The notes: generated from the letters alone by a model not told the origin. Positions 51,528 through 60,033 are shown, numbered from the stretch's first letter. The stretch is 64,000 bases of DNA from Candidatus Promineofilum glycogenicum (GCA_016707605.1 JADJHJ010000012.1:62001-126000); one strand, 5' to 3'. Numbers and translations are program-made.

Positions 51528-53066
51528 ATGTCCAACCGACGCACCATTTGCCTGTTCATCGTTTTGCTGGCGCTTGTAGCTTTGCCGGGGCTGACGATGG
51601 CGCAAGAAGACACCACCATCGATCCGACCACACCAATGACCGAAGTGGAGCCGAACAACGGCCTTGATACGGCCCAGATCATCTGGACCGACGGGGTCAC
51701 GGGCAAACTGGCGAAGGCCAGCGACGTGGATTACTTCTATCTAATCACCAGCGGTTGGGACGCTATGGATCTAACTGTCACGGTGACCAGGCCGGCCGGC
51801 TCGCCGCTGCAAGCGGTGGTGACGCTCTATGACGAAGCGGGCAGCGAACTGGCTGAGGCCGTCTGCGGGTCGGTGGAGCCTTGCGTGCGCGCCCGCGTGC
51901 CCAGCGGCGCCAATGCGATGTACATACGGCTGGACGACAGCCGCAACAAGGGCGGCGCGAAATACACCTATACTCTGACGCCAACCTTCGCCGATCCGTA
52001 TGAACCAAATGACACGCCGGCCGAGGCCAAGCCGTATGAGGTTGGCCGGCAGATCGCCGGCCTCATTGCCCCGGAAGACGTCGACTACTTCTCGTTTCAG
52101 GCTCAGGCTGGTGAGGAGTTTCACGTCACCAGTAGCTACACGACCGTGACCATCCTCGACGCGAACGGCAACGAGCTTCACGTGCTGCCCGCGTTCAATG
52201 ACACCCTTTTCTCATTGGAGGAAACCGGCTCGTACTTCATGAAAGTCACGACCGATTACGGCGCGCAGCCTTACTGGCTGCAGATGCTGCGGGTCAACCG
52301 GCCGCTGCTGCTCAGCTTCACCACGGCCGGCACGCTGGGTGGTGTGGCTTTCGAGCCGGGCGACCTGTTGCTCTACTCGACGCTGGATGGCACGTGGGAG
52401 ATGTACTTCGATGCCTCCGATATGGGCTTGCAGGGCAATCTGGTGGCCGCCGATGGCTACTTTGAGATACTGCTGTCCTTCGACAAGCCGCAGACGCTCC
52501 CTGACCTGGGGGCCATTAAGCCGCAAGACGTCCTCTCTTTTTACGCCAATATGACGGGGGAGGAGACAGAGGGTTGGCTCAGTTGGTACATTGATGGCTC
52601 CGACGTGGGCCTGACCCAGGCCAGCGAGGCCATTGACGCCCTGGGCCGCGGCGTGAATTATCGGCCGACGATCAGCACCAAGGGCAAGCTTGCGGTGCCG
52701 GGTGCGAGTCGCCAATTGTCGGCCCAGGGCAATGACATCGTCCTCTTCTTCGAAACCGCGACCGGGGCCGACACGCAGGGTTACTGGCAACTCGACTTCA
52801 ATGGAGGGCCATTGGTGGGCCAGAAGGCCAACCTGGTTGCTCTGCAGCCGGACTGGGGGTTGAGCATGCAGGAGCTGGGCTACTTCCTGGTCTTCGACCG
52901 GCCGGTGTCTATCAACGGCGTGGTTTACGACGTCAACGACATCATCCGTTGCCGGCTGTCGTCCGAAGGGGACGTTTGTGCGTCAACCAAGCTGATGTGG
53001 GACGGCGCTTTTGTCGGCAACTACGTCATCGACGCCCTGGCCGCGCCGCCGGTGGAGTTGCGTTGA
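51528..53066 (+). CDS. Secreted double-PPC protein, paralogue 3
   Basis: 512 residues, 14 bp after paralogue 2. Signal peptide (FIVLLALVALPGLTMAQ), PPC units VEPNNGLDTAQII ... SDVDYFYLI and DPYEPNDTPAEAKPY ... EDVDYFSFQAQAGEEF. Shared domain with LGGVAFEPGDLLLYS, MYFDASDMGLQGNLVAAD, LPDLGAIKPQDVLSF, ASEAIDALGR and GVVYDVNDIIRC; closest to paralogue 1. Its last 46 bases overlap the convergent acyl-CoA synthetase gene, whose own C-terminal tail is probably extended. Confidence 0.82.
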   Translation: MSNRRTICLFIVLLALVALPGLTMAQEDTTIDPTTPMTEVEPNNGLDTAQIIWTDGVTGKLAKASDVDYFYLITSGWDAMDLTVTVTRPAGSPLQAVVTLYDEAGSELAEAVCGSVEPCVRARVPSGANAMYIRLDDSRNKGGAKYTYTLTPTFADPYEPNDTPAEAKPYEVGRQIAGLIAPEDVDYFSFQAQAGEEFHVTSSYTTVTILDANGNELHVLPAFNDTLFSLEETGSYFMKVTTDYGAQPYWLQMLRVNRPLLLSFTTAGTLGGVAFEPGDLLLYSTLDGTWEMYFDASDMGLQGNLVAADGYFEILLSFDKPQTLPDLGAIKPQDVLSFYANMTGEETEGWLSWYIDGSDVGLTQASEAIDALGRGVNYRPTISTKGKLAVPGASRQLSAQGNDIVLFFETATGADTQGYWQLDFNGGPLVGQKANLVALQPDWGLSMQELGYFLVFDRPVSINGVVYDVNDIIRCRLSSEGDVCASTKLMWDGAFVGNYVIDALAAPPVELR

Positions 53067-55210
53067 TCTAAAAGCCGTGCCCGCGCGTCCACCGCACACG
53101 CCCCGCCGTCGCCGGGCAGGACGCGCACCGGGTTGAGTTCGATCTCGGCCAACTGGGGGAAGTCGGCCGCCAGTTGGCCGAGGCGGCGAATCACGTCCAG
53201 CGCCGCCGCGCGGTCGGCCGGCGGCATGTTGCGGAAGCCGCCCAGCCGCCGCCCGGCCCACGTCCGCGCCAGCAGCCCCTCGGCCTCGCCCGGCGTCACC
53301 GGGGCCAGGGCGAACTCCACGTCGCGCAGCCCCTCGACCTCGACGCCGCCGGAGCCGAACATGACCAGCGGCCCGAACTGTGCGTCCTGCACCGCGCCGA
53401 CGATGACCTCCTGCCCGATGAGGATCATCTGCTGCACGTAGACGCCCAGGATGTCGGCCTGCGGCGCGGCGGCGCGGGCGGCGCTGAGTACCTCGTCGAA
53501 GGCGCGGCGCACGCCGTCGGGGTCTTGCAGGTTCAGCCGCACGCCGCCCGCCTCGCTCTTGTGGACGATGTCGGGCGCGGCGATCTTCAGCGCCACCGGG
53601 AAGCCGATCTGCCAGGCCATGTCCACTGCCTCGGCCGCCGTCGTCGCCAGGGCCACGCGCGGCACGCGGATGCCGTAGGCGGTCAGGATGTCGTTGACGA
53701 CCTCAAAGGGCAGGAAGCCGCCGTCGCCCTGGCCGTCACGGCCGTGGCGGATGAGCAGGCGATGGACGCGGTCGGGGTCGATGCGGCCGAGCGGCGGCGC
53801 GCCGTTGGCGTGGTCGTCGTCGGCGCGCCGGGCGCGGACGCTCTCGGCCCGCTCCACCAGCACGGCCAGGGCGGAAGCGGCCCGCTCCGGGAAGCGGTAC
53901 TCCGGCACGCGGGCGGCGCGGAAGTACTCCACCGCCTCCTGAATCATCCGTTCACCCATCAGGGCGATGATGACCGGCTTGGCGGCGGCATAGATGATGG
54001 GGATGAGGGCGCGGGCGATGCCGCCGGCCGACTCCAGCGGCGGCGGCGGCACGATGACCAGCACGCTATGCACGCCGGGATCGTCGAGCAGCAGCCGCAG
54101 GCACTCGACGTACTGCCCGGCCGTGGCCGCGGCCAGCATATCGACCGGGTTGTGCGTGCCGGCGTCGGGCGGCAGGATGGCCCGCAGCGCCGCCTCCGTC
54201 TCCGGCCGCAGCGCCGCCAGCCGCAGGCCGTGGCTCTCCAGGGCGTCGGCGGCGGTCACGCCCGGCCCGCCGGCGTTGGTCAGCACGGCCACGTCGCGCC
54301 CGGCCGGCAGCGGGCACCAGGCCAGCGCCCGCGCCCAGTCGAACAACTCCTCGCTGGTGTTGGCGCGAATGACCCCGGCGCGGCGGAAGGCGGCGTTGAA
54401 GGCCGACTCCTGCCCGGCCAGCGCGCCGGTGTGGCTGGCCACGGCCCGCTGCCCGGCGGCGAAGCGGCCGACCTTCAGGGCGATGAGCGGCTTATGGCGC
54501 GTGACCTGGCGCGCGGCGTGGACGAAGCGGCGACCGTCGCTGATGCCTTCCAGGTAGAGGGTGATGACCCGCGTATGGTCGTCGGCGGCCACGGCCGACA
54601 GCACGTCCGTCTCGCGCACGTCAATCTGGTTGCCCAGGCTGACCAGGTGGGACAGGCCGAACCCCTGGCCGCGCGCCCAGTCGATGACCGCGGCGCAGAT
54701 GGCCCCGCTGTGGGAGATGAAGGCCACGTCGCCGGGGGTGGGGCCGGGCGGGGGCAGGAAGGTGGTGTCCAGCGGCCGGTGGGTGTCCAGCAGGCCGACG
54801 CAGTTGGGGCCGATGAGGCGCATGTCGTGGTCGCGGGCCACGCGCAGGCACTCGTCCTCCAGCGCCGCGCCGGTGGGGCCGGTCTCGCGGAAGCCGCCGC
54901 TGACGATGATGGCGGCGCGGATGCCGCGGCGGCCAACCTGTTCGAGCGTGGAGGGCATGGCCGGGGCGGGCACGATGAGCACGGCCAGGTCGACCGGGTC
55001 GGGCACGTCGGCGATGGTGGCGTAGACGGGCCGCTCCAGCAGGCGGCCGCCGCGCGGGTTGACGAAGTGGATCGCGCCGGTGTAGCCGCTCTGGGCCAGG
55101 TTGCGGGCTACGCCGAAGCCGAGCTTGGTGGGCGCGGCCGACGCGCCGACGATGACGATGCCGGCGGGGTCAAAGAACGGGCGAAGGGTGGGTTCGATCT
55201 GAGAGGTCAC
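53021..55210 (-). CDS. ADP-forming acetyl/acyl-CoA synthetase (fused alpha-beta)
   Basis: About 729 residues from the GTG at 55210. CoA-binding Rossmann part (FFDPAGIVIVGASAAPTKLG), succinyl-CoA-ligase-like domains (ISHSGAICAAVIDWARGQG; the His in VASHTGALAGQESAF is the family phospho-His), and a C-terminal ATP-grasp (GFPVALKIAAPDIVHKSEAGGVRLNL; GPLVMFGSGGVEVEGLRD; LAEIELNPVRVLPG). Makes ATP from ADP while splitting acyl-CoA, or the reverse. The family usually ends ...VDARARL; here about 15 more residues run into the tail of the convergent PPC gene. A TACAAT box ends a few bases upstream of the GTG, suggesting a leaderless message. Confidence 0.9.
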   Translation of the reverse strand: MTSQIEPTLRPFFDPAGIVIVGASAAPTKLGFGVARNLAQSGYTGAIHFVNPRGGRLLERPVYATIADVPDPVDLAVLIVPAPAMPSTLEQVGRRGIRAAIIVSGGFRETGPTGAALEDECLRVARDHDMRLIGPNCVGLLDTHRPLDTTFLPPPGPTPGDVAFISHSGAICAAVIDWARGQGFGLSHLVSLGNQIDVRETDVLSAVAADDHTRVITLYLEGISDGRRFVHAARQVTRHKPLIALKVGRFAAGQRAVASHTGALAGQESAFNAAFRRAGVIRANTSEELFDWARALAWCPLPAGRDVAVLTNAGGPGVTAADALESHGLRLAALRPETEAALRAILPPDAGTHNPVDMLAAATAGQYVECLRLLLDDPGVHSVLVIVPPPPLESAGGIARALIPIIYAAAKPVIIALMGERMIQEAVEYFRAARVPEYRFPERAASALAVLVERAESVRARRADDDHANGAPPLGRIDPDRVHRLLIRHGRDGQGDGGFLPFEVVNDILTAYGIRVPRVALATTAAEAVDMAWQIGFPVALKIAAPDIVHKSEAGGVRLNLQDPDGVRRAFDEVLSAARAAAPQADILGVYVQQMILIGQEVIVGAVQDAQFGPLVMFGSGGVEVEGLRDVEFALAPVTPGEAEGLLARTWAGRRLGGFRNMPPADRAAALDVIRRLGQLAADFPQLAEIELNPVRVLPGDGGACAVDARARLLDQRNSTGGAARASMT

Positions 55211-55228
55211 GGACTCGGATTGTAGCAC

Positions 55229-55437
55229 TTTCCCGGTGCGTCGCACTTTCCCGGTGCATCACACTTTCCGAAGTGCGTTGCACCTTCTTTGCGGGGGCAA
55301 AGTGCGACGCCCGAAGCGGTGCACGCGACGCCGCACTTTCCGAAGTGCGTCGCACCTTCTTGATGGGCCGATAAGAACGTGCGACGCACCCCGGAAGGTG
55401 CGACGCACGCCGACCAGGTGCGTCGCACGGGGAAGGG
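55229..55437. repeat. GTGCGTCGCAC repeat cluster, copy 5
   Basis: About eight units in both orientations (GGTGCGTCGCACTTTCCC, GAAGTGCGTCGCACCTTC, GAACGTGCGACGCACCCC, GGTGCGACGCACGCC) filling the space between two minus-strand genes; the largest cluster in the window by unit number. Confidence 0.88.
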
Positions 55438-57273
55438 CTACAACCGCACGTCCTCCGGCCCGCCGATGACCCGCGCCGGGCCGGTGCTCTCCATGTCGGC
55501 CAGGGGGTCGAAGTCGCGCAGGCGGCCGAAGTCCAGCCCGGTGATGGCCTCGATGCGCGACACGGCCACCTGATAGGTGCGATACGACCCGTAGGCGAAC
55601 TCCAGGTCTTCGAGCAGGTTCTTCTGCGTTTGCAGATAGGCCGTGGCCGAGAGACTATCGTCGTCCCGGCGCATGACGACAACCTTCCAGAACTCGGCCG
55701 GCAGCCGGTACGCGCCGCGATAGGTCATGTCGTCGGCACGGAAGACCGGCCCGGTGAAGACTGACACCTTCAGGTCGTGGTTATCGGCGTTGTTGAGGAT
55801 GTAGTCCTCTAACCCCAGCCAGGTGCGGCGGTTGAGGCGGGCGTGCTGCGGGGCGCAGTTGGTGAAGTGGAAGGTGTCCTCGTTGGCCACGGCCGCCGAC
55901 GACCCCCACACCGGATCGTTGCGGCGGACGAGATGCCCCTGGTCGAGGTCGTTGCGCTCGTAGAGATCGGGGCCGATCTGGTCTTCGCGGGCGATGCGCG
56001 GGTCGAAGTACCACACGTCGCGGTCGCGGGGGATGGTGACTGTCTGGCGGCCGTCGATGTTGACCGCCGTGTAGTAGGCTATGCGCCGCGAGCGGCACAT
56101 GACGAGGGAGAAGTGGACGTATTTCAGCACGTGGCCCCGCCCTTTGATCCGCTTGGGCACGTCGGCCACCTGCGCCGGCGAGAGCTTCGGCAACTCAACG
56201 CGCGGTCCCAGGAAGTCCGCCTCGTACCCCTTGACGCGGCTAAAGAACTCCAGCGCGCGCTCGGCCGTGGCCAGCACGCGGGCCGGGCCGCCGGCGGGCG
56301 CGGCCGGCGGCGGCGCGGTGAATAGTTCGTCTAGTAAGACCTTCTGTTCGGTCGTGAAGTCCCCGGCGGTCAGTGCGCAGCGCAGGTGGGCCATGATGCT
56401 GCTGATGCGCACGCCCTCGTTGGCCACGTAGGCGATGCGGTCTTCGCCCATCGCCGGCGTCCACACCGCGCCATCGACGGCCAGCACGCGCCCGGCCGAG
56501 TCGCGCTTCTTCACCCCGGCGTGGTGCAGGGCGACGACTTGCCACTGGTCGTTGAACACCGGCGAACCGGACGCGCCGCGCTCGGTGTCGGTGGTGTAGT
56601 GGATGAAGTCGTCAAAGACGTCGACGACCTTGTTGTTGCGCAGGGCGATCTTCTTGGGCGCGCCGCCGGGGTGCTGGATGGCGGCCACGTACTCGTCCAC
56701 CAGCACCTTGCCCTTCTTCTCGATGAGGGGCAGGAAGCCGTAGTTGGCCAGTTCGGCCGGGCCGTCGTTGGCCACCGGACGCACGGCGACGAGGGTGAAG
56801 TCGAGCGCGGCGTCGGTATGGAAGAAGCGGTCGGGGTCGAGGCTGAAGACGACCGGCGTGCGCGGCCGGAAGTGCTCGTCGTCCTCGAAGTCGAGGTCGA
56901 GCAGGCTGCGGCGGGCGCTGTCGGCCGCGGGCAGAACGTGGTTGTTGGTCAACAGCAGGCCGGGCGAGACGACGAAGCCGGTGCCGAACTCGCGCACGTG
57001 GCCGCTCAGGTCGCGCACCTGGATGCGGCCGACGGTGCGCGCGGCGCGGCGGCCGAGGTCGAGGAAGTTGATCTCCAGCAGGTCGCTGGTGCCCAGGATG
57101 CGCTCCAGCGCCAGGCCGTCGTCGGGGTGGATCATGTCGCGGCGGGCGTCGAGCTTGGTCATCTCGGCGAAGCTGATGATGCCCTTGGCGCTATCGCTCT
57201 GGTGGGCCTGCCGCTCGTCGCGGCGGGCGTCGAATCGGGCGGCGGCGTCCTGGTCGTGCTGGTCGCTATTCAT
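55438..57273 (-). CDS. Trypsin-like serine protease fused to DNA/RNA non-specific endonuclease
   Basis: 611 residues, no signal peptide. Protease domain 60-290: His112 in LLLTNNHVLPAAD, Asp158 in ALDFTLVAV, Ser235 in TERGASGSPVF, a complete V8/trypsin-like triad. Nuclease domain about 380-600 of the Endonuclease_NS (NUC1) family: Asp444-Gln-Gly-His447 in DLDQGHLVRR (family usually D-R-G-H, so Arg to Gln), FHFTNCAPQHARLNRRTWLGLEDYI with the metal-binding Asn at 481, and VFTGPVF. Such two-effector fusions occur in bacterial conflict and suicide systems, where proteolysis may release the nuclease; that role is inferred. GAGGAGAGA precedes the ATG. Confidence 0.88.
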   Translation of the reverse strand: MNSDQHDQDAAARFDARRDERQAHQSDSAKGIISFAEMTKLDARRDMIHPDDGLALERILGTSDLLEINFLDLGRRAARTVGRIQVRDLSGHVREFGTGFVVSPGLLLTNNHVLPAADSARRSLLDLDFEDDEHFRPRTPVVFSLDPDRFFHTDAALDFTLVAVRPVANDGPAELANYGFLPLIEKKGKVLVDEYVAAIQHPGGAPKKIALRNNKVVDVFDDFIHYTTDTERGASGSPVFNDQWQVVALHHAGVKKRDSAGRVLAVDGAVWTPAMGEDRIAYVANEGVRISSIMAHLRCALTAGDFTTEQKVLLDELFTAPPPAAPAGGPARVLATAERALEFFSRVKGYEADFLGPRVELPKLSPAQVADVPKRIKGRGHVLKYVHFSLVMCRSRRIAYYTAVNIDGRQTVTIPRDRDVWYFDPRIAREDQIGPDLYERNDLDQGHLVRRNDPVWGSSAAVANEDTFHFTNCAPQHARLNRRTWLGLEDYILNNADNHDLKVSVFTGPVFRADDMTYRGAYRLPAEFWKVVVMRRDDDSLSATAYLQTQKNLLEDLEFAYGSYRTYQVAVSRIEAITGLDFGRLRDFDPLADMESTGPARVIGGPEDVRL

Positions 57274-57291
57274 GGGGTCTCTCCTCGCCGG

Positions 57292-57338
57292 ACAGGATAC
57301 TTCCTGCCCGACGCCAACAGGCAGGAAGCATCCTGCCC
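57292..57338. repeat. Hairpin repeat, CAGGATACTTCCTGCC type
   Basis: CAGGATACTTCCTGCC and inverted GGCAGGAAGCATCCTG around CGACGCCAACA. Confidence 0.7.
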
Positions 57339-57360
57339 CACAGATGGCGTGAGGATAAAC

Positions 57361-57396
57361 CAGAAGCCGAGTTTCTGCGAGAAACTCGGCTTCTAT
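57361..57396. repeat. Palindromic element, intergenic relative of the in-frame insertions
   Basis: AGAAGCCGAGTTTCTGCGAG...AACTCGGCTTCT: the same family as the elements inside the aminotransferase and P450 genes. Directly followed by CATAAT and the folE start, so it may carry or flank its promoter. Confidence 0.85.
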
Positions 57397-57413
57397 GGCA
57401 TAATCTACGGATT

Positions 57414-58067
57414 ATGATCGACGAATCCTACCTTGACCGAACACATCCCGACCCCGGCGGCGATCTAGAAGACGGCCCGGTTCTCTCGGCCAACTGCAAA
57501 GGCGTTGTAGCCGATGCCGTGACGGCCATTCTGCGCGCCGTGGGCGAAGACCCGGAGCGTGAAGGACTGCTGGCCACCCCCAACCGCGTTGCCCGCGCCT
57601 ATGACGAACTGCTCATCGGTTACAAAGTTGACCCGGTGACCCTGCTCAACAACGCCCTGTTCGAGGCCAGCTACAGCGAGATGGTCGTCGTCACCGACAT
57701 CGACTTCTACAGCCTGTGTGAGCACCACATGCTGCCCTTCTTCGGCAAGGCGCACGTAGCCTACATCCCCAACCGCAAGGTGATCGGCCTGTCGAAGATA
57801 CCGCGCATCGTCGAGGTCTACGCCCGGCGCTTGCAGATTCAGGAGCGGATGACGCGCCAGATTGCCGAGTTGATCGATGAGCTGGTGCAGCCGTTGGGCG
57901 TGGCCGTGGTGGTCGATGGGGTGCACATGTGCATGGCCATGCGCGGCGTGAAGAAGGCTAATGCCCGGATGCGCACCAGCGCCCTGCTGGGCACCTTTGC
58001 CGACAACCCCAAGACGCGGGCCGAGTTTATGGACCACATCGGGCCGGTGGCGCGGTCGCTGGTGTAG
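57414..58067 (+). CDS. folE: GTP cyclohydrolase I
   Basis: 217 residues. Converts GTP to dihydroneopterin triphosphate, first step of tetrahydrofolate (and pterin cofactor) synthesis; cytoplasmic decamer. Conserved: REGLLATPNRVARAYDELL, DFYSLCEHHMLPFFGKAHVAYIP with the zinc ligands Cys-Glu-His-His, GLSKIPRIVEVYARRLQIQERMT and VHMCMAMRGV (third zinc Cys). Length and order are standard for the FolE1 type. No other folate gene in the window. Confidence 0.97.
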   Translation: MIDESYLDRTHPDPGGDLEDGPVLSANCKGVVADAVTAILRAVGEDPEREGLLATPNRVARAYDELLIGYKVDPVTLLNNALFEASYSEMVVVTDIDFYSLCEHHMLPFFGKAHVAYIPNRKVIGLSKIPRIVEVYARRLQIQERMTRQIAELIDELVQPLGVAVVVDGVHMCMAMRGVKKANARMRTSALLGTFADNPKTRAEFMDHIGPVARSLV

Positions 58068-58077
58068 GCAGAGAGGG

Positions 58078-58108
58078 AACCACAGATTACGCCGATTTCA
58101 CAGATTTG
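58078..58108. repeat. Half element of the CCACAGATTACACAG family
   Basis: AACCACAGATTACGCCGATTT... without the opposite arm, between folE and the convergent VapC. Confidence 0.65.
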
Positions 58109-58126
58109 AAGAGTCGGGCGGCCGGC

Positions 58127-58534
58127 TCAGGGGCGCAGGATGGTCAGGCCGAGGTGTTGCTCGAAGGGGGAGAAGTCGCGGTCGGAGTGGAGGAGGGGGA
58201 CTTCGTTGGTGATGCAGTAGGTGGCGATCAGGCAGTCGATGGTGCTGCGGATGGTCAGGCCCTTTTTGCGCAACAGACGGTAGTTGCGGGCGGCAAGAAT
58301 GGCGTTTTCCGGGCCGACGAGGGTTAAGACCGAGAGCTTGCCCAGCGCCTCGCGCGCCTTCTCGAACTCCTTGTCGAGTTGAAAGCCTTGCAGCACTTCG
58401 GTCAAAACCAAATCGCCGATGTAAACCTGGTGAGACTGGATAGCTAAGTGGAGGAAATCAGTCTCAGGCGATATGTGGCCGTTGAAGTAGTCGATCCACA
58501 CCGAAGTGTCAACCAGCATCATACTGGTCATCAT
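58127..58534 (-). CDS. vapC: PIN-domain ribonuclease toxin
   Basis: 135 residues. PIN acidic residues: Asp in LVDTSVWIDYF, Glu in LVLTEVLQGF, Asp in TIDCLIATYC, Asp in LLHSDRDFSPFEQHLGL. Magnesium-dependent RNase toxin held by the antitoxin encoded just upstream. I set the start at 58534, where AAGGGTGAG is close upstream; two further ATGs at 58522 and 58519 are alternatives. The start overlaps the end of the antitoxin by 26 bases. Confidence 0.92.
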   Translation of the reverse strand: MMTSMMLVDTSVWIDYFNGHISPETDFLHLAIQSHQVYIGDLVLTEVLQGFQLDKEFEKAREALGKLSVLTLVGPENAILAARNYRLLRKKGLTIRSTIDCLIATYCITNEVPLLHSDRDFSPFEQHLGLTILRP

Positions 58535-58733
58535 ACTCACCCTTGTCATCGCGCATGGCGTTGAGGTCGCCTTCCCAATGCAACTTACCGCGTAGCGCCA
58601 GGATGCTGGACTGTTCTTCCAGCCGAACAAGCAATCGCAACGCCTCCTCAATGACGGCGCGTTTAGTCTTCAGCCCGGATAGCTCCATCGCTCGCTTCAT
58701 CAAGTCATCATCAATCACGATATTCGTTCGCAT
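58509..58733 (-). CDS. vapB: VapB-type antitoxin
   Basis: 74 residues: MRTNIVIDDDLMKRAMELSG, a ribbon-helix-helix (VapB/DUF2191) DNA-binding start, followed by a toxin-wrapping helix and an acidic tail (DDKGEYDDQYDAG). Represses its own promoter and neutralises VapC (family knowledge). Two TGTGTATA direct repeats 22 bp apart lie upstream. Confidence 0.9.
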   Translation of the reverse strand: MRTNIVIDDDLMKRAMELSGLKTKRAVIEEALRLLVRLEEQSSILALRGKLHWEGDLNAMRDDKGEYDDQYDAG

Positions 58734-58757
58734 CGGCCCAAAACCTCGCCCAACAGA

Positions 58758-58787
58758 TGTGTATACTTTACCGAATCTATGTGTATA
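58758..58787 (-). promoter_or_regulatory. Direct-repeat operator candidate of vapBC
   Basis: TGTGTATA at 58758-58765 and again at 58780-58787 (plus strand), exactly 22 bases apart, 25-55 bp before vapB, overlapping minus-strand TTGATT...TAAAGT promoter-like boxes. Confidence 0.5.
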
Positions 58788-58789
58788 AA

Positions 58790-59734
58790 TCAAGCCTCCG
58801 GGTCGGCCAACCACATCTCGAACCAGTAAGCCAGATAGCGCCAGCGCCCCCAGTCGTCGTAGACGGCCAGCAGTTCGCGCTCCGGGAGGCGCTCACCGGC
58901 GAAGTAGCGGGCGCTGACGAAGTCGCGCAGGATGGTGTCGTAGCCGAGGGCGTCGTAGCGGCCGAGCAGCATCAGCAGCGTCGCCGCGGCGTAGGGGCCG
59001 ACGCCCTTGATGCCCAGCAGCAGGCGGCGCAACTCCGGCGTCGGCAAGTCGCTGCGGGTCAGCCCCTCTAACTCTAGCTCCCCAATGACGACGCGCCGGG
59101 CCAGCTCCTGCACGTAGGGCGCGCGATAGCCGAAGCGGGCCGCGGCCAGCGTCGCCGGCGGCGCGGCGGCTACCGCCTCCGGCGTGGGGAAGGCGCGACG
59201 GGCCGGGTCGCCGGGGAAGGGTTCGCCCAGCGCGTCGCACAGCGCCCGCGTCATGGCCTTTGTGCCGCTCCACTGGGTATTGGTCGTGGCGATGGTCTTG
59301 ACCACGTCCTCCCAGACCGTCGGCGAGCGCAACAGCCGCCCCAGCCCGCCGCCGATGGCTGCCCAGCGCCCGCCCCGCGCCGCGCACAGGGCGTAGAACT
59401 CGCCGAACTCTTCATCCACGCGCAGCATGTGGCCGACCTTGCGGGTGATTTCGGCCTGATCAGCGTTAGTCAGCGGCGCGACGTGGGCGACCGCAATCTC
59501 GACGCGCGGCTGCCGGGCGTCGTCCGCGCCCGTAACGCGCAGGTCAACGACCTGGCCGGAGTCCAGCCGCTCGACGCGAGTCAGGACGCGCGCCGCCTCA
59601 TCCCACGCATTGGGCGCCAGCCGCGCCCAGCCGTGGGAGAAGGCGGCGGCGGCGAAGTCGAAGGGTGGGGTAGGGGAAAGGTGCAGGTGGGTGGAATTCA
59701 TACGGTAGATGGCCGTCGGAGAGGGGATATTCAT
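58790..59734 (-). CDS. HhH-GPD DNA glycosylase (AlkA-like)
   Basis: About 314 residues. The C-terminal half has the helix-hairpin-helix LRRLLLGIKGVGPYAAATLLMLLGRYDALGYDTILRDF: Gly-Val-Gly turn followed by the catalytic Asp. It is preceded by EDVVKTIATTNTQWSGTKAMTRALCDALG. The N-terminal sheet (FDFAAAAFSHGWARLAPNAW) is like that of 3-methyladenine/8-oxoguanine glycosylases. Excises damaged bases. No Fe-S cluster cysteines. Start uncertain (59734 or 59701). Confidence 0.88.
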   Translation of the reverse strand: MNIPSPTAIYRMNSTHLHLSPTPPFDFAAAAFSHGWARLAPNAWDEAARVLTRVERLDSGQVVDLRVTGADDARQPRVEIAVAHVAPLTNADQAEITRKVGHMLRVDEEFGEFYALCAARGGRWAAIGGGLGRLLRSPTVWEDVVKTIATTNTQWSGTKAMTRALCDALGEPFPGDPARRAFPTPEAVAAAPPATLAAARFGYRAPYVQELARRVVIGELELEGLTRSDLPTPELRRLLLGIKGVGPYAAATLLMLLGRYDALGYDTILRDFVSARYFAGERLPERELLAVYDDWGRWRYLAYWFEMWLADPEA

Positions 59735-59859
59735 CGCTGAGCCAAAGAGGGTGAAATGGTAGCCCGCCGGCGACATCGGCGCAACGGCCGATTCGCCACG
59801 GCCCTGGTTTGGTCAGGCTAAACTACACCGGCGCGTCTTGCGCCGCAAACCCAACTAAT

Positions 59860-59933
59860 GTGGCACAGGATTCTTATCCTGTGTCTTCAACTGCGGCCGG
59901 GGCAGCCTGCACAGGATAAGAATCCTGTGCCAC
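59860..59933. repeat. Palindromic repeat, CACAGGATAAGAATCC family, full copy
   Basis: GTGGCACAGGATTCTTATCC and inverted GGATAAGAATCCTGTGCCAC, arms 24 bp with near-perfect pairing, loop about 26 bases. Occupies part of the 299-bp gap between the glycosylase and YqhA genes; nothing else seen there. Confidence 0.92.
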
Positions 59934-60033
59934 CGCTGCCGCGGCTCCTACGACTTGCCGCGGCTCGCCTTTGCGCTACGATCCTGCCTACCGGCCCGGC
60001 TTCATCCAACTCATCGCGCCGGCGGGTAGGCTT

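Noticed and set aside
53174..55225. Long plus-strand frame opposite the acyl-CoA synthetase
   Set aside because: Gly/Ala/Asp/His-rich shadow with no motifs; the opposite strand is clearly the enzyme.
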